Made by a program: the position numbers and the translations under genes. Positions 15,102-24,603 of a stretch of 64,000 bases of DNA are shown here, piece by piece. Origin of the DNA: JACKII01 sp965222315 (GTDB lineage Bacteria; Pseudomonadota; Alphaproteobacteria; Bin95); the NCBI GenBank assembly GCA_965222315.1, contig OZ244951.1:2232001-2296000 (forward strand). The letters run 5' to 3'. The notes below the pieces were generated by a model that worked only from the letters and a program-made list of their open reading frames with translations, had not been told where the DNA came from and did not search any database. The first letter of the stretch is position 1. Each line of letters begins with the position of its first letter.

Positions 15102-16012
15102 TGCTTGGCTAAACTCGTCCCGACTTCAGTTCCCAAACTCTCAGCATCGGTCATGCTTCCGGAAGCGGATGCGCGCCACTCCCTACTGCCGTCCGGGCGC
15201 AGAATGACGGCGCTGACGTTCAGGCCGCCCGAAGGACTAGAGACGGCCATCACGCCAACAGGGGTATCGCATGAACCGCCCAAGGAGGCCAGCGCCGCGC
15301 GTTCCGCGCGAACCTCTGCCGCACTCGGGCCGTGGGTAATCTGTTCCAGCGCGGCCAGCAGCGCCGGGTTGCTCTCCCGCGCCTGCACGACGATCGCGCC
15401 TTGTCCCGCCGCGGGCATCATCTCGGCAGGTTCCAGCAGGGCTGTGATTGCGTATTCCTTGCCCAGACGCTGTAAGCCCGCCGCCGCCAGGAAGGTGGCG
15501 TCCACCTGGCCGTCCGCCAGTTTGCGCAAGCGCGTTTCCACATTCCCCCGGAATAGCACGACTTTCAGATCAGGACGCAGGCGCAGCAGTTGCGCCTGCC
15601 TGCGGAGCGACGCCGTCCCGACGGTGCCGCCCTCCGGCAGGTTGGCGATAGAGCCAAAGCGGGGAGCAATCAGCGCATCGCGCCGGTCGGCGCGGGGCAG
15701 GAACGCAGCCAGCCGGCTGCAGTGCATCAGTTCCGTCTCCACATCCTTGGCCGAATGCACCGCCAGGTCGATATCGCCTGCCGCCAGCGCGCGTTCGATT
15801 TCCTGGGTGAACAGCGCCTTGCCGCCGATTTCCGCGAGCCGCCGGTCCTGGATTCGGTCGCCGGAGGTGCGGATCACCACAATCTCGAACGCGTCTTCCC
15901 GGTCAAGCGCCGGGTCGGTTTGGCGGAGCGCAGCAGCGACGGCCTGGGCCTGATAGAGGGCGAGCGGGCTGCCTCTCGTGCCGATTTTCAGCGGAAGACG
16001 GTTGACGGGCAT
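15044..16012 (-). CDS. hemC: Hydroxymethylbilane synthase (porphobilinogen deaminase)
   Basis: A 322-residue cytoplasmic enzyme that joins four porphobilinogens into hydroxymethylbilane, the third step of tetrapyrrole synthesis. Family markers are IGTRGSPLALYQA at residue 9, the VHSAKDVET loop, TASLRRQAQ with the substrate-binding arginines, and GGSCDTPVG near residue 248 whose Cys carries the dipyrromethane cofactor. Length is normal (about 310-320). It is the first gene of the minus-strand heme operon and is divergent from tsaD with an 82-base shared upstream region. Its 3' end overlaps the likely hemD start. Confidence 0.96.
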   Translation of the reverse strand: MPVNRLPLKIGTRGSPLALYQAQAVAAALRQTDPALDREDAFEIVVIRTSGDRIQDRRLAEIGGKALFTQEIERALAAGDIDLAVHSAKDVETELMHCSRLAAFLPRADRRDALIAPRFGSIANLPEGGTVGTASLRRQAQLLRLRPDLKVVLFRGNVETRLRKLADGQVDATFLAAAGLQRLGKEYAITALLEPAEMMPAAGQGAIVVQARESNPALLAALEQITHGPSAAEVRAERAALASLGGSCDTPVGVMAVSSPSGGLNVSAVILRPDGSREWRASASGSMTDAESLGTEVGTSLAKQCDPDLLIPANGVSTGPDR

Positions 16013-16094
16013 GGCCTGTCCCTAGCAATCACCTGTTCAAAGGGCGGCATCTGCGCCGCGCTACCTGCCTGAGATCGAGGACCGGACCATTTCC

Positions 16095-17135
16095 TTGCTG
16101 GTGCTAGGCATCGAAACCAGTTGCGATGAGACCGCAGTCGCCTGCGTCTCGGAAGACCGGCAAATTCGCGGCCACTGCCTCTACAGTCAACTGTCGGCGC
16201 ATGCGCCATATGGCGGGGTCGTGCCGGAGATAGCCGCGCGGGCGCATCTGGAGCGGCTGCAACCCCTTGTCGATCAGACCTTGGGGGAAGCGGATATTAC
16301 ACCCGACGCGCTCGACGCCGTTGCGGCCACGACCGGGCCGGGCCTGATCGGCGGGGTCATCGTCGGCGCGACCATGGCGAAGGCACTGGCGCTCGCCTGG
16401 GAGAAGCCGTTTGTCGCGGTGAACCATCTGGAAGCGCATGCGCTGTCGGCCCGATTGTCGGACGATGTGGCGTTCCCCTTCCTGCTGCTGCTGGTCTCTG
16501 GCGGGCATTGCCAGTTGCTGGCGGTCGAGGGCGTCGGGCGCTACCGGCTCTATGGCCAGACGATCGACGACGCCTTGGGCGAGGCGTTCGACAAGACCGC
16601 GCGCCTGCTGGGCCTCGGCTATCCCGGCGGCCCTGCGGTGGAGAAGCTGGCATTGGCGGGCGACCCCCGCCGCTTCCGGCTGCCGCGGCCTTTGGTGGGG
16701 CGGGCCGGCTGCGACTTCTCCTTTGCAGGATTGAAAACCGCGGTGCGCCAAGCCATTCAGTCCATGCCCGCGGGAGAGGCGGACGACCGGCTGGCGGCGG
16801 ACCTCTGCGCCAGCTTCCAGGTGGCTTGCGGCGACGTGCTGGCCGACCGGGTGCAGGCGGCATTGGCGCAGTTTGCGGCTGACTTCGGCGCCTGCGAGCG
16901 CATGGTGATTGCCGGCGGCGTGGCCGCTAACGGCTACCTGCGTCGCCGGATGGAAGATTTGCTGGCAGGGCAGGGGGTGCAGCTATGCCTGCCGCCACCC
17001 GCACTCTGCACCGATAATGGCGCCATGGTGGCCTGGGCGGGCCTGGAGCGTTTCCGGCTGGGCCAGACCGATTCGCTAGACACCTCGCCGCGGCCGCGCT
17101 GGCCGTTAACGGAACTGAATGGGCCAGCGAGTTAG
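16095..17135 (+). CDS. tsaD: tRNA N6-threonylcarbamoyladenosine transferase TsaD
   Basis: A 346-residue ASKHA-fold enzyme that moves the threonylcarbamoyl group onto A37 of ANN-decoding tRNAs, working with TsaB, TsaC and TsaE. Visible features: LGIETSCDET at the N-terminus, the metal-binding HLEAH motif (His111, His115), LVSGGHCQL, and CLPPPALCTDNGAMVAW near the C-terminus with the conserved Asp. The start appears to be a TTG at 16095; no ATG fits, and a GTG at 16101 is an alternative. It is divergent from hemC, the arrangement common in alphaproteobacteria, and its end overlaps the next, convergent gene by four bases. Confidence 0.95.
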   Translation: MLVLGIETSCDETAVACVSEDRQIRGHCLYSQLSAHAPYGGVVPEIAARAHLERLQPLVDQTLGEADITPDALDAVAATTGPGLIGGVIVGATMAKALALAWEKPFVAVNHLEAHALSARLSDDVAFPFLLLLVSGGHCQLLAVEGVGRYRLYGQTIDDALGEAFDKTARLLGLGYPGGPAVEKLALAGDPRRFRLPRPLVGRAGCDFSFAGLKTAVRQAIQSMPAGEADDRLAADLCASFQVACGDVLADRVQAALAQFAADFGACERMVIAGGVAANGYLRRRMEDLLAGQGVQLCLPPPALCTDNGAMVAWAGLERFRLGQTDSLDTSPRPRWPLTELNGPAS

Positions 17136-17437
17136 AGCACCTGCGCGATACCGATAATCTCGCGTTCCCGGGTGACGCGGTCCTGCCAGACGCGGTCGAA
17201 CTCCGCGATAAGATCCTTGATCGCTTGGCCGCCAGTTGCCTCGCGGGTATGGTCCAGGTCGCGGAATTCGTAGAACGCGATGTGCACGCCGGGTGTCACG
17301 TCGCTCCAGCCGCGCCTGGCGGTGAGCGCGCCGAATGCTTTCAGGGCGTCGGGCAGGTGCTCCGTCTCGTACCAATGATCGAAGGCTGAACGGTCGGCGT
17401 CGCTAACGACGGCCCGGACGATAAGATAGGCGGACAT
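17132..17437 (-). CDS. Small dimeric alpha/beta-barrel (EthD/DUF4286-like) protein
   Basis: A 101-residue protein with the sequence pattern of ferredoxin-like dimeric alpha/beta-barrel proteins: a first strand MSAYLIVRAVV, then the FDHWYETEHLPDAL helix with the Trp-Tyr..Glu-His pattern shared with EthD-like proteins, and a middle strand HIAFYEF. No catalytic function can be assigned; such proteins are small monooxygenases, accessory factors or stress proteins. It lies 113 bases from the comEC end and shares that strand, so it may be the downstream gene of the comEC transcript. Confidence 0.65.
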   Translation of the reverse strand: MSAYLIVRAVVSDADRSAFDHWYETEHLPDALKAFGALTARRGWSDVTPGVHIAFYEFRDLDHTREATGGQAIKDLIAEFDRVWQDRVTREREIIGIAQVL

Positions 17438-17550
17438 GGGCTGGCTCCCGGCGATTGGATTATCTTTGAGCGGTCATCCTCCCGCATTGGCCGGTGGCGG
17501 GGCAAGCGGGTTTGCGGTCCAGGCGATCGATGGTTGACCAGTTTCATGCC

Positions 17551-19596
17551 TCAATTCCATGGCCGTCCGTCCGGCCAACTGCTTTCCAGGCGGACGGAGC
17601 CTTCCTCCAGCCAGACCAGCAGGGTCTCTCCATACCGCGGCCAGCGGGTGCAGTCGTACGATTCTGGCTTGCGAGCGACGGCAAAGGCGGCGTCGGCGCA
17701 TTCCGCTTCGGCGGCGGGATCGGCAACTGCAACAAGTCTGCCGCCTGGCATATCGAAGCGGCAGGCCAGGTCATCACAGACCAGGCGCCGGCTGTTGGCC
17801 GAGGAAACGGAGCCGCCTTCCGGCAGGATCTGCGTCGAAGCGCCGGTCTCCCTTGACCAGATGTAGGGCACAAAGCCTTCACTGCCTTTCAGCCAATAGC
17901 GGTCTTCGCCGTCATAAAAAGCGAGGTGTCTTTCGCCGATGATCATATCGGGGAGGGTAACCGTGAACGGGGCAATCAGGCCCAAGGCACCCGCTACAAA
18001 ACCGGCCCAGCGCCAGGGCTCCTGCCAGATTGCCCACCAGAGGCCACCCAGCACCATCAATCCCACGCCCCATTCGGGAATCGGGCCGACCTTGGCGACC
18101 GCACCGTCCCAGCCGGTCAGTCCTTCGCCTACGGCAAAGATCTTTTCGGCCGCGAGACCCGCAGCGCGCCACGGCAACTCCTCCAGCCCGAACGGCAGGA
18201 GCATCGTGCCAACCAGTAGCGCGGGCATCTGGACAAAAGCGAAGAGCGGCACGGCTATAAGATTAGCCAACAGGCTCATCAGGGCGATCTGGTGAAAATG
18301 GAAGGCTGCAAACGGCATGGTGGCAAAGGTGGCGATCAGTGTGGTAGCGGAGACGCCTGCGAGGTAGCGCACCAGCCAGGGCCAGCGGTAACCGATTTCG
18401 CTACGCTGGTTCCGCCGCCGGCGCCAGGTCTCGAACACGGCGACCAGACCGATCACCGCGGCGAACGAAAGGTGGAAACTGGGCGACAGGATGGCTTCCG
18501 GCGAAAGTGCGAGCACAATTACCGCCGCCCAGGCGATCGGGCGCATGGAGACCTCGATCCGGTCGAACAGCAGCGCCACCAATACCAGCCCTAGCATAAT
18601 CATCGCCCGCTGGGTCGGCACGCTGCCGCCGGAAAAGGCGAGGTAGGCGATGCCAACCGTCAGGCCCGCCGCCGCGGCCCATTTTTTGACGGGATAATGG
18701 AGGACCAGGGCCGGAATTGTGGCGAAGGCTGCCCGTGCCGAAAACAGGACCAGGCCAACAACCAGGCCAACATGCAGGCCGGATATGGCGAGCAGGTGAC
18801 CCAGGCCGGCCTCCCGCATGGCGGTTATCTGCTCCCGCGGGATATCGCCCCGCCAACCGGTGGTCACGCCGACCAGCAAGCCCCCGGGCGGGCCGTCCAC
18901 TGTGGCCAGCAGCCGGTCGCGGTACCAATGCCGGGCCTGTTCCATCCAGGTTTGCGGGCGGCACAGACCGATACGCTCGGTCGCCCGGCCGATCCAGCCT
19001 TCGCCCCCGACACGCTCGAAAAACGCGATCCGGCGGGGGTCGTAGCTGCCCGGATAGATTGGGCCGTCCACCGGGAACAGGCGGACGGATACCCGGATGC
19101 GCTCGCCCGCGCGCAGATCCTCTGGCGGCGATCGCCAGCGCAAGTTGGCTGCGAAGCCGGGTGGCAAGCCTGTCGATACACTCCATTGGTCGGCGATGAG
19201 TTGGGTGTAGCTTGCGCGGGGGGTGATCTTGGCGATGCAGGCCTCGCCCTCCACCCGGGGCGGCGCATAGCTGAGTCGGGGTGCATCGGCCATACTCACC
19301 CTCATCAAAGCCACGCAGAACCCGAGCGAGAACATCAGGGCGAGCCACGCCAGGGCGCGGATGAATGGGCCGGTGTCGGTCAGAAGCACCACCAAACCCG
19401 GCCCGGCAAAGGCTAGGGGCAACCAGATCGAAGGCTCGTCCGATGCGGTGAAATAGGTGGCCGTTCCTGCCCCGTATGCCACAGCAAGCCAAAGAGGGCG
19501 GCGCGGTGCCTCCGCCTCCCAGACCTGGCCGAGCCATGCCGGTATCCGCATGCGGACGCGGTCCCGGATTCCGTCGAAAGAATCCGATGCAGTCAC
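17551..19596 (-). CDS. comEC: ComEC/Rec2 family membrane channel protein
   Basis: A 681-residue polytopic membrane protein. Residues 35-100 hold the first membrane helices, about 110-220 a soluble DUF4131-like/OB region, and from about 250 the competence domain with the family signature GHLLAISGLHVGLV and SFHLSFAAVIGLV. In naturally competent bacteria ComEC is the inner-membrane channel for single-stranded DNA uptake. The C-terminus (from about 580) is a short soluble tail with FYDGEDRYWLKGSEGFVPYIW rather than a full metallo-beta-lactamase domain, as is common in alphaproteobacterial members. The gene is divergent from gltX, with a 117-base shared upstream region. Confidence 0.92.
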   Translation of the reverse strand: MTASDSFDGIRDRVRMRIPAWLGQVWEAEAPRRPLWLAVAYGAGTATYFTASDEPSIWLPLAFAGPGLVVLLTDTGPFIRALAWLALMFSLGFCVALMRVSMADAPRLSYAPPRVEGEACIAKITPRASYTQLIADQWSVSTGLPPGFAANLRWRSPPEDLRAGERIRVSVRLFPVDGPIYPGSYDPRRIAFFERVGGEGWIGRATERIGLCRPQTWMEQARHWYRDRLLATVDGPPGGLLVGVTTGWRGDIPREQITAMREAGLGHLLAISGLHVGLVVGLVLFSARAAFATIPALVLHYPVKKWAAAAGLTVGIAYLAFSGGSVPTQRAMIMLGLVLVALLFDRIEVSMRPIAWAAVIVLALSPEAILSPSFHLSFAAVIGLVAVFETWRRRRNQRSEIGYRWPWLVRYLAGVSATTLIATFATMPFAAFHFHQIALMSLLANLIAVPLFAFVQMPALLVGTMLLPFGLEELPWRAAGLAAEKIFAVGEGLTGWDGAVAKVGPIPEWGVGLMVLGGLWWAIWQEPWRWAGFVAGALGLIAPFTVTLPDMIIGERHLAFYDGEDRYWLKGSEGFVPYIWSRETGASTQILPEGGSVSSANSRRLVCDDLACRFDMPGGRLVAVADPAAEAECADAAFAVARKPESYDCTRWPRYGETLLVWLEEGSVRLESSWPDGRPWN

Positions 19597-19713
19597 GAAC
19601 CGCAGCCCGACCCGCTATTGACGAGCGGCGATGGCATGGGGATATACCGGCAGCCTAGCGCAACGCTGAACCGCAGCTTGCCGCCACCGTTTGTATGAAT
19701 TGGTTCCGCCCGC

Positions 19714-21123
19714 ATGACTGTTGTCACTCGCTTTGCGCCGTCACCCACCGGCTTTCTGCATATCGGCGGTGCGCGGACGGCGCTGTTTAACTGGCTGTTT
19801 ACCAGGCATCATGGCGGGAAATTCTTACTAAGAGTTGAAGATACTGACCGAAAACGCTCAACCCCGGAAGCGGTCGAGGCGATTTTGGATGGCCTGAAGT
19901 GGCTGGAATTGGATTGGGACGGCGAGCCTGTCTTTCAGTTCGAGCAGCAGAGCCGCCATGCGGAAGTTGCTTACCACATGCTGGCCACGGGCCATGCCTA
20001 CAAATGCTACTGCTCGACGGAAGAACTGACGGCAATGCGGGAGCGCGCCCGGGCGGAAAAACGCCCAATGCGCTATGATGGCACCTGGCGCGACCGCGAC
20101 CCGGCCGACGCGCCGGCGGGCGTGGATCCTGTCATCAGGCTGAAAGCCCCGCAGACCGGCGAGACCACTATTGCGGACCTGGTGCAAGGCACGATTACCG
20201 TTCAGAACGCGGAGATGGACGACATGGTCCTGCTGCGCGCCGACGGTACGCCGACCTACATGTTAAGCGTTGTCGTGGACGATCATGACATGGGGATCAC
20301 GCACGTGATCCGCGGCGACGACCATCTGAACAATGCTTTCCGCCAGGCACAGGTGTTCAAGGCAATGGGCTGGGACCTGCCAGAATTTGCTCATATCCCG
20401 CTAATTCACGGTCCGGACGGCGCGAAGCTGTCGAAGCGGCATGGCGCGCTGGGCGTGGACGCCTACCGCGATATGGGTTTTCTGCCGGAAGCCGTGCGGA
20501 ACTACCTGTTCCGTCTGGGCTGGAGTTATGGCGAGGAAGAAATCATCTCCACGGAGAAGGGCGTCGAACTGTTCGACATCGACGCCGTTGGCCGCTCCGC
20601 CGCCCGGTTCGACATGCCGCGCCTGCTGAACATGAACGGCCACTACATCCGGCACGCCGACGATGCCCGGCTGGTCGGTCTGGTCGAGCCGCTGTTGGAG
20701 AAAGAGCATGGCCAGGAAATCACCGAAACGGTGCACGCGCGCCTGTCCGCCGGCATGGACGGGCTGAAGAGCCGGGCCAAGACGCTGGTTGAGCTGGCAG
20801 AAAGCGCCGTGTTCTATGCCAGGGATGGCGTGCAGCCCCTGAACGAGAAAGCCGCCAAAATCCTGGATGATGCCGCGCGTGCCCGCCTTGGCCGCCTGGC
20901 GGCCAAGCTGGAAGCGCTGGAAGTTTGGGAGGATGCCGCGCTGGAAGCCGCCGTCCGCGCCGCCGCCGAAGCGGAGGAGGTCAAGCTGGTGGCGATGGCC
21001 CAGCCGCTTCGCGCGGCGATTGCGGGCAGCAACACCTCGCCAAGCATGTTTGAGGTAATGCGGATACTGGGGCGGGAGGAATCGCTCCTGCGGATCAAGG
21101 CACAGGCACAAAACGGGGATTAA
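19714..21123 (+). CDS. gltX: Glutamyl-tRNA synthetase
   Basis: A 469-residue class I aminoacyl-tRNA synthetase that charges tRNA-Glu, and possibly tRNA-Gln in organisms using the amidotransferase route. HIGG (residues 16-19) in RFAPSPTGFLHIGGART and KLSKR (residues 238-242) are the two class I ATP-binding signatures. The discriminating bacterial C-terminal helical domain is complete. Many alphaproteobacteria carry two gltX genes; which one this is cannot be told from the window. It is followed after 176 bases by gltA, a neighbourhood seen in Rhodospirillales. Confidence 0.96.
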   Translation: MTVVTRFAPSPTGFLHIGGARTALFNWLFTRHHGGKFLLRVEDTDRKRSTPEAVEAILDGLKWLELDWDGEPVFQFEQQSRHAEVAYHMLATGHAYKCYCSTEELTAMRERARAEKRPMRYDGTWRDRDPADAPAGVDPVIRLKAPQTGETTIADLVQGTITVQNAEMDDMVLLRADGTPTYMLSVVVDDHDMGITHVIRGDDHLNNAFRQAQVFKAMGWDLPEFAHIPLIHGPDGAKLSKRHGALGVDAYRDMGFLPEAVRNYLFRLGWSYGEEEIISTEKGVELFDIDAVGRSAARFDMPRLLNMNGHYIRHADDARLVGLVEPLLEKEHGQEITETVHARLSAGMDGLKSRAKTLVELAESAVFYARDGVQPLNEKAAKILDDAARARLGRLAAKLEALEVWEDAALEAAVRAAAEAEEVKLVAMAQPLRAAIAGSNTSPSMFEVMRILGREESLLRIKAQAQNGD

Positions 21124-21201
21124 GTCAACGGCTTGCATTTCCGTCTTTGGTGGAGCATCGATAGGGTGTGTGCCTAGCAGGACCGGACCGTGATGTTTGC
21201 A

Positions 21202-21231
21202 TTGCAAAAAAATGATCGCCCGCTGTATGCT
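21202..21231 (+). promoter_or_regulatory. Candidate promoter for gltA
   Basis: TTGCAA (21202-21207) and TATGCT (21226-21231) separated by 18 bases, lying about 70 bases before the gltA start in the 176-base gltX-gltA gap. Both boxes are reasonable but not perfect sigma-70 matches. Confidence 0.4.
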
Positions 21232-21299
21232 GCACCGCAAACAACAGGATTTAAGATTGGGTGGTGATCCGCCCGTCGCAGACAAGAATGAGGACAATG

Positions 21300-22604
21300 A
21301 TGCCGGACTCTGGAACCAATCACACGGTAAAGATCAGCGACAGCGCGACGGGCAAAGAAACCGTATTGCCGGTGCTGCATGGTACTGCGGGTGCGCCGGT
21401 GGTCGATATCCGAACGCTCTATAAAGACATGGGCCTGTTCACCTTTGATCCCGGCTATACCGCGACCGGTTCCTGCCAGTCCAAGGTCACCTATATCGAC
21501 GGCGACAATGGCATCCTGCAGTACCGCGGCTACCCGATCGAGCAGTTGGCCGAGAAGTCCAACTACATGGAAGTATGCTATCTGCTGATGCATGGCGAGC
21601 TGCCGACTTCCGCGGAATACAAGACTTTCGAACACACCATCACCAACCACACCATGCTGCATGATCAAATGCAGACCTTCTATCGCGGTTTCCGCCGAGA
21701 TGCGCATCCCATGGCGATCATGTGCGGCGTGGTAGGCGCATTGTCGGCCTTCTATCACGATTCAACCGACATCGATGATCCCCATCACCGCGTGGTGGCG
21801 AGCCACCGGCTGATCGCGAAAATGCCGACGATTGCAGCGTGGGCTTACAAGTATTCCATCGGCCAGCCGTTTATGTATCCCCGGAACGACCTGGGCTACG
21901 CGGCTAACTTCCTCCAGATGTGCCACGCCGTGCCGGCGGAGGACTACAAGGTCAACCAGGTCGTGGCCAAGGCGCTGGACCTGATCTTCATCCTGCACGC
22001 CGACCACGAACAGAACGCAGGCACCTCGACAGTCCGTCTTGCCGGTTCGACGGGTGCTAATCCCTTCGCCTGCATCGCAGCCGGTTGCGCGGCGCTTTGG
22101 GGCCCGTCCCACGGCGGCGCCAACGAAGAAGTGCTGAAGATGCTGGAAGAGATCGGCACGAAGGAAAACGTGCCGGCGATGGTCAAAAAGGCGAAAGACC
22201 CGGACGATCCGTTCCGCCTGTTCGGCTTCGGCCACCGCGTCTACAAGAACTTCGACCCGCGCGCGACGGTCATTCAGAAAGCAGCCCACGAGCTTCTGGA
22301 CGAGTTGGGCCTCGAAGACCCGCTGCTGGAAGTGGCGATGGAGCTGGAGCGGATCGCGCTGGAGGATGACTATTTCATCCAACGCCGCCTATATCCGAAC
22401 GTGGACTTCTATTCCGGCTTCATGCTGAAAGCGATGGGCTTCCCCGTCAGCATGTTCACCGCGCTGTTCGCCATCGGCCGTACGGTCGGCTGGATCAGCC
22501 AGTGGAATGAGTTGATCGAAGACCCTTCCCAGAAGATCAATCGCCCGCGTCAGTTGTACAACGGCGTAATCGACCGGAACTATACCGACATCGCCAGCCG
22601 CTAA
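21300..22604 (+). CDS. gltA: Citrate synthase (type II)
   Basis: A 434-residue citrate synthase that condenses oxaloacetate and acetyl-CoA at the entry of the TCA cycle. The ATG at 21300 has GAGGA five bases upstream; a GTG at 21261 and an ATG at 21297 are in frame but less well placed. Catalytic segments are visible: ADHEQNAGTSTVR, WGPSHGGANEE with the active-site His, GFGHRVYKNFDPR with the substrate-binding His and Arg, and VDFYSG with the catalytic Asp. The N-terminal beta-rich domain (TYIDGDNGILQYRGYPIEQL) marks the hexameric Gram-negative type regulated by NADH. A strong intrinsic terminator follows. Confidence 0.96.
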   Translation: MPDSGTNHTVKISDSATGKETVLPVLHGTAGAPVVDIRTLYKDMGLFTFDPGYTATGSCQSKVTYIDGDNGILQYRGYPIEQLAEKSNYMEVCYLLMHGELPTSAEYKTFEHTITNHTMLHDQMQTFYRGFRRDAHPMAIMCGVVGALSAFYHDSTDIDDPHHRVVASHRLIAKMPTIAAWAYKYSIGQPFMYPRNDLGYAANFLQMCHAVPAEDYKVNQVVAKALDLIFILHADHEQNAGTSTVRLAGSTGANPFACIAAGCAALWGPSHGGANEEVLKMLEEIGTKENVPAMVKKAKDPDDPFRLFGFGHRVYKNFDPRATVIQKAAHELLDELGLEDPLLEVAMELERIALEDDYFIQRRLYPNVDFYSGFMLKAMGFPVSMFTALFAIGRTVGWISQWNELIEDPSQKINRPRQLYNGVIDRNYTDIASR

Positions 22605-22653
22605 ACGCTGAAGCGCCACGCTTGATCCGGCGCAAAGATGCGGTTCTGATAGA

Positions 22654-22682
22654 GGCCCTGGACATTTGTCCGGGGCCTTTTT
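22654..22682 (+). terminator. Rho-independent terminator after gltA
   Basis: GGCCCTGGAC (22654-22663) pairs with GTCCGGGGCC (22668-22677) over ten pairs with one G-T wobble, around an ATTT loop, followed directly by TTTTT (22678-22682). It is 50 bases after the gltA stop and 20 before the next start. Confidence 0.9.
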
Positions 22683-22701
22683 CGTCTGAGGGATATGTCC
22701 G

Positions 22702-24318
22702 ATGCCAGAAGCCATGATCGTCGCTGCCCAGCCCGAAGCCGCCGAAGCCGGAGCCCGTGTCCTCCAGGCCGGAGGAAATGCTATCGATGCGGCGATGGCG
22801 GCCGCTCTGGTGCAAGGGGTGGTCGACCCGCAGATGTGTGGCATAGCGGGCTTCGGCAATTGTCAGATCTATATGCCGGGCAAGGGGGTGCATACGTGCC
22901 TGGACTTCCACGGCAAGACCCCTTTAGCGGCCACGCCGGACATGTGGCACAACCTGCTGATCGAAGAGACGCGGGACGGCTTCGGCTTCGTACTGAAGAA
23001 TAATGTCAACGACCTGGGCTATGGCTCAATCACGACGCCGGGCTCGCTCATGGCCTATTATGAGGCGGTGCGGGATTTCGGTACCTGGGACTGGTCCGAT
23101 GTCGTTGCACCGGCCATCACCCAAGCGGATAAGGGCTTTGCCGTCCGCCCGCATGTCTATTTCTGGTGGACCCATGGCGCGGCGCTCGGCCGGGTGCAGG
23201 TGGACGAGCGGCTGGCTTTCTCCAAGACCGGCGCCGATGTGTACTTCACCGATGACGGCAAGGGCGGCCGCCGGCTGAAGCGGATCGGTGAAATCGTGAA
23301 AAACCCCGACATGGCCGACACGCTACGCCGTATCCAGCGGGACGGCATCGACAGCTTCTACAAGGGCGAGATCGCAGACCAGATCGATGCCGACATGCAG
23401 GTCAATGGCGGCCTGATGCGGAAGGCGGACCTGGAAGCTTACAAGGTCGGCCGCTCCGATCCGATTGAGACACTGTACCGGGGCCTGCGCGTCGCTTCCT
23501 GTCAGCCGCCGGGCGGCGGTGTGATGCTGCTGGAGATGCTCAACATCCTGGAGCATTTCGACCTGGCCGGTATGGGCCACAATTCCACCGACTATATCCG
23601 CACCGTTTGCGAGGCGATGAAAATCGCGACCGCGGACAAGGAAGCCCATGTGGGTGACCCGGCCTTCGTCAACGTGCCGCTCGACCGGCTGACAAGCAAG
23701 GAATACGCCGCCGAGTGCGCCGCCAGCATCCAGCGGGGCGAGAGGGCTCATGTGGAGCGAGTTACCGCCGAATCGCCACAGACTACCCATGTTGCAGCCG
23801 TTGATAAGGACGGCAATTGTGTGACCATGACCCATTCGCTGGGGATGCCGTCGGGGGTGATCACCGATGGGCTCGGCTTCATGTATAATGGCTGCATGGG
23901 CGTGTTCGATCCCAGGCCAGGGCGTGCGGGCTCTGTCGCGCCGGGCAAGAGCCGCTTCTCCAGCCTCTGCCCGACGATTGTGTTCGAGGGGGAGCAGCCG
24001 CGCATCGTGATCGGCGCGCCGGGCGGCACACAGATTGCCATGGGCGTGCTGCAATCGCTGTTGAACGTGATCGACCACCAGATGCCTATCGACCGGGCGA
24101 TAGCCCAGCCGCGGTTTTCCTCGACTTCCAATGCCATCGACATCACCAACCGCATCCCCGATTACACCGTGGAGCCGTTGCGCGAGGATGGCTATGAGGT
24201 TATCCGCTCCGCCCTGACGTTCCATATTGCGGCGGTGCACGGCATCACTATCGGTGCGGATGGCAGGATGGAAGGCGGCGCCGATCCAGGTCATGACGGT
24301 GTGGCGCTGGCGGTCTGA
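22702..24318 (+). CDS. Gamma-glutamyltransferase family hydrolase
   Basis: A 538-residue Ntn-hydrolase of the gamma-glutamyltranspeptidase family, which cleaves itself into large and small subunits and transfers or hydrolyses gamma-glutamyl groups or related acyl amides. The autocleavage site and nucleophile is the Thr in SPQTTHVAAVDKDGN (Thr361). NAIDAAMAAALVQGVVDPQMCG near the N-terminus and IVIGAPGGTQIAMGVLQ in the small subunit are family motifs. No signal peptide is seen, so it should be cytoplasmic, unlike secreted glutathione-degrading members; related acylases act on other substrates. It is bracketed by terminators, so it seems to be transcribed alone. Confidence 0.9.
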   Translation: MPEAMIVAAQPEAAEAGARVLQAGGNAIDAAMAAALVQGVVDPQMCGIAGFGNCQIYMPGKGVHTCLDFHGKTPLAATPDMWHNLLIEETRDGFGFVLKNNVNDLGYGSITTPGSLMAYYEAVRDFGTWDWSDVVAPAITQADKGFAVRPHVYFWWTHGAALGRVQVDERLAFSKTGADVYFTDDGKGGRRLKRIGEIVKNPDMADTLRRIQRDGIDSFYKGEIADQIDADMQVNGGLMRKADLEAYKVGRSDPIETLYRGLRVASCQPPGGGVMLLEMLNILEHFDLAGMGHNSTDYIRTVCEAMKIATADKEAHVGDPAFVNVPLDRLTSKEYAAECAASIQRGERAHVERVTAESPQTTHVAAVDKDGNCVTMTHSLGMPSGVITDGLGFMYNGCMGVFDPRPGRAGSVAPGKSRFSSLCPTIVFEGEQPRIVIGAPGGTQIAMGVLQSLLNVIDHQMPIDRAIAQPRFSSTSNAIDITNRIPDYTVEPLREDGYEVIRSALTFHIAAVHGITIGADGRMEGGADPGHDGVALAV

Positions 24319-24344
24319 GCCGGTGCCGGCGCCCCGGCTTTTTT
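24318..24344 (+). terminator. Terminator after the gamma-glutamyltransferase gene
   Basis: AGCCGG (24318-24323) pairs with CCGGCT (24334-24339), a GC-rich loop between, and six T follow (24339-24344). It begins at the last base of the stop codon. Confidence 0.75.
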
Positions 24345-24405
24345 CCTGCTGCGGGGTTTGGGGTGCAGGGCTCAAGAAATATTGACGCTACCCGCTGCCT
24401 ATTGT

Positions 24406-24434
24406 TTGACACTGAATCGGAGGGGGCATATTTT
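24406..24434 (+). promoter_or_regulatory. Strong sigma-70-type promoter for the sulfotransferase operon
   Basis: A perfect TTGACA (24406-24411), a 17-base spacer and TATTTT (24429-24434). It directly follows the preceding terminator and lies about 170 bases before the first gene of the cluster. Confidence 0.7.
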
Positions 24435-24603
24435 CCGCGCAGGTCTGAACACTTGTACCTGGGCCGCAATAAGCTCAAATTTAGAAAACATCAGGGAACA
24501 TGCCGGACCGCTGACACTCGCTGGGGCGTATCGACATGGTCAGCCTTTAGAAGCGGTTTACCAACAATCGGTAGAAAACACTGAAGTCGGAGTGCCATAA
24601 GCG
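24435..24603 (+). other. Long untranslated leader of the sulfotransferase operon
   Basis: About 160 bases lie between the predicted transcription start and the first start codon. The region is richer in A/T than the genes. I see no riboswitch, tRNA or clear hairpin in it. GGAG at the end of the leader, 11 bases before the ATG, is the ribosome site. Confidence 0.4.
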
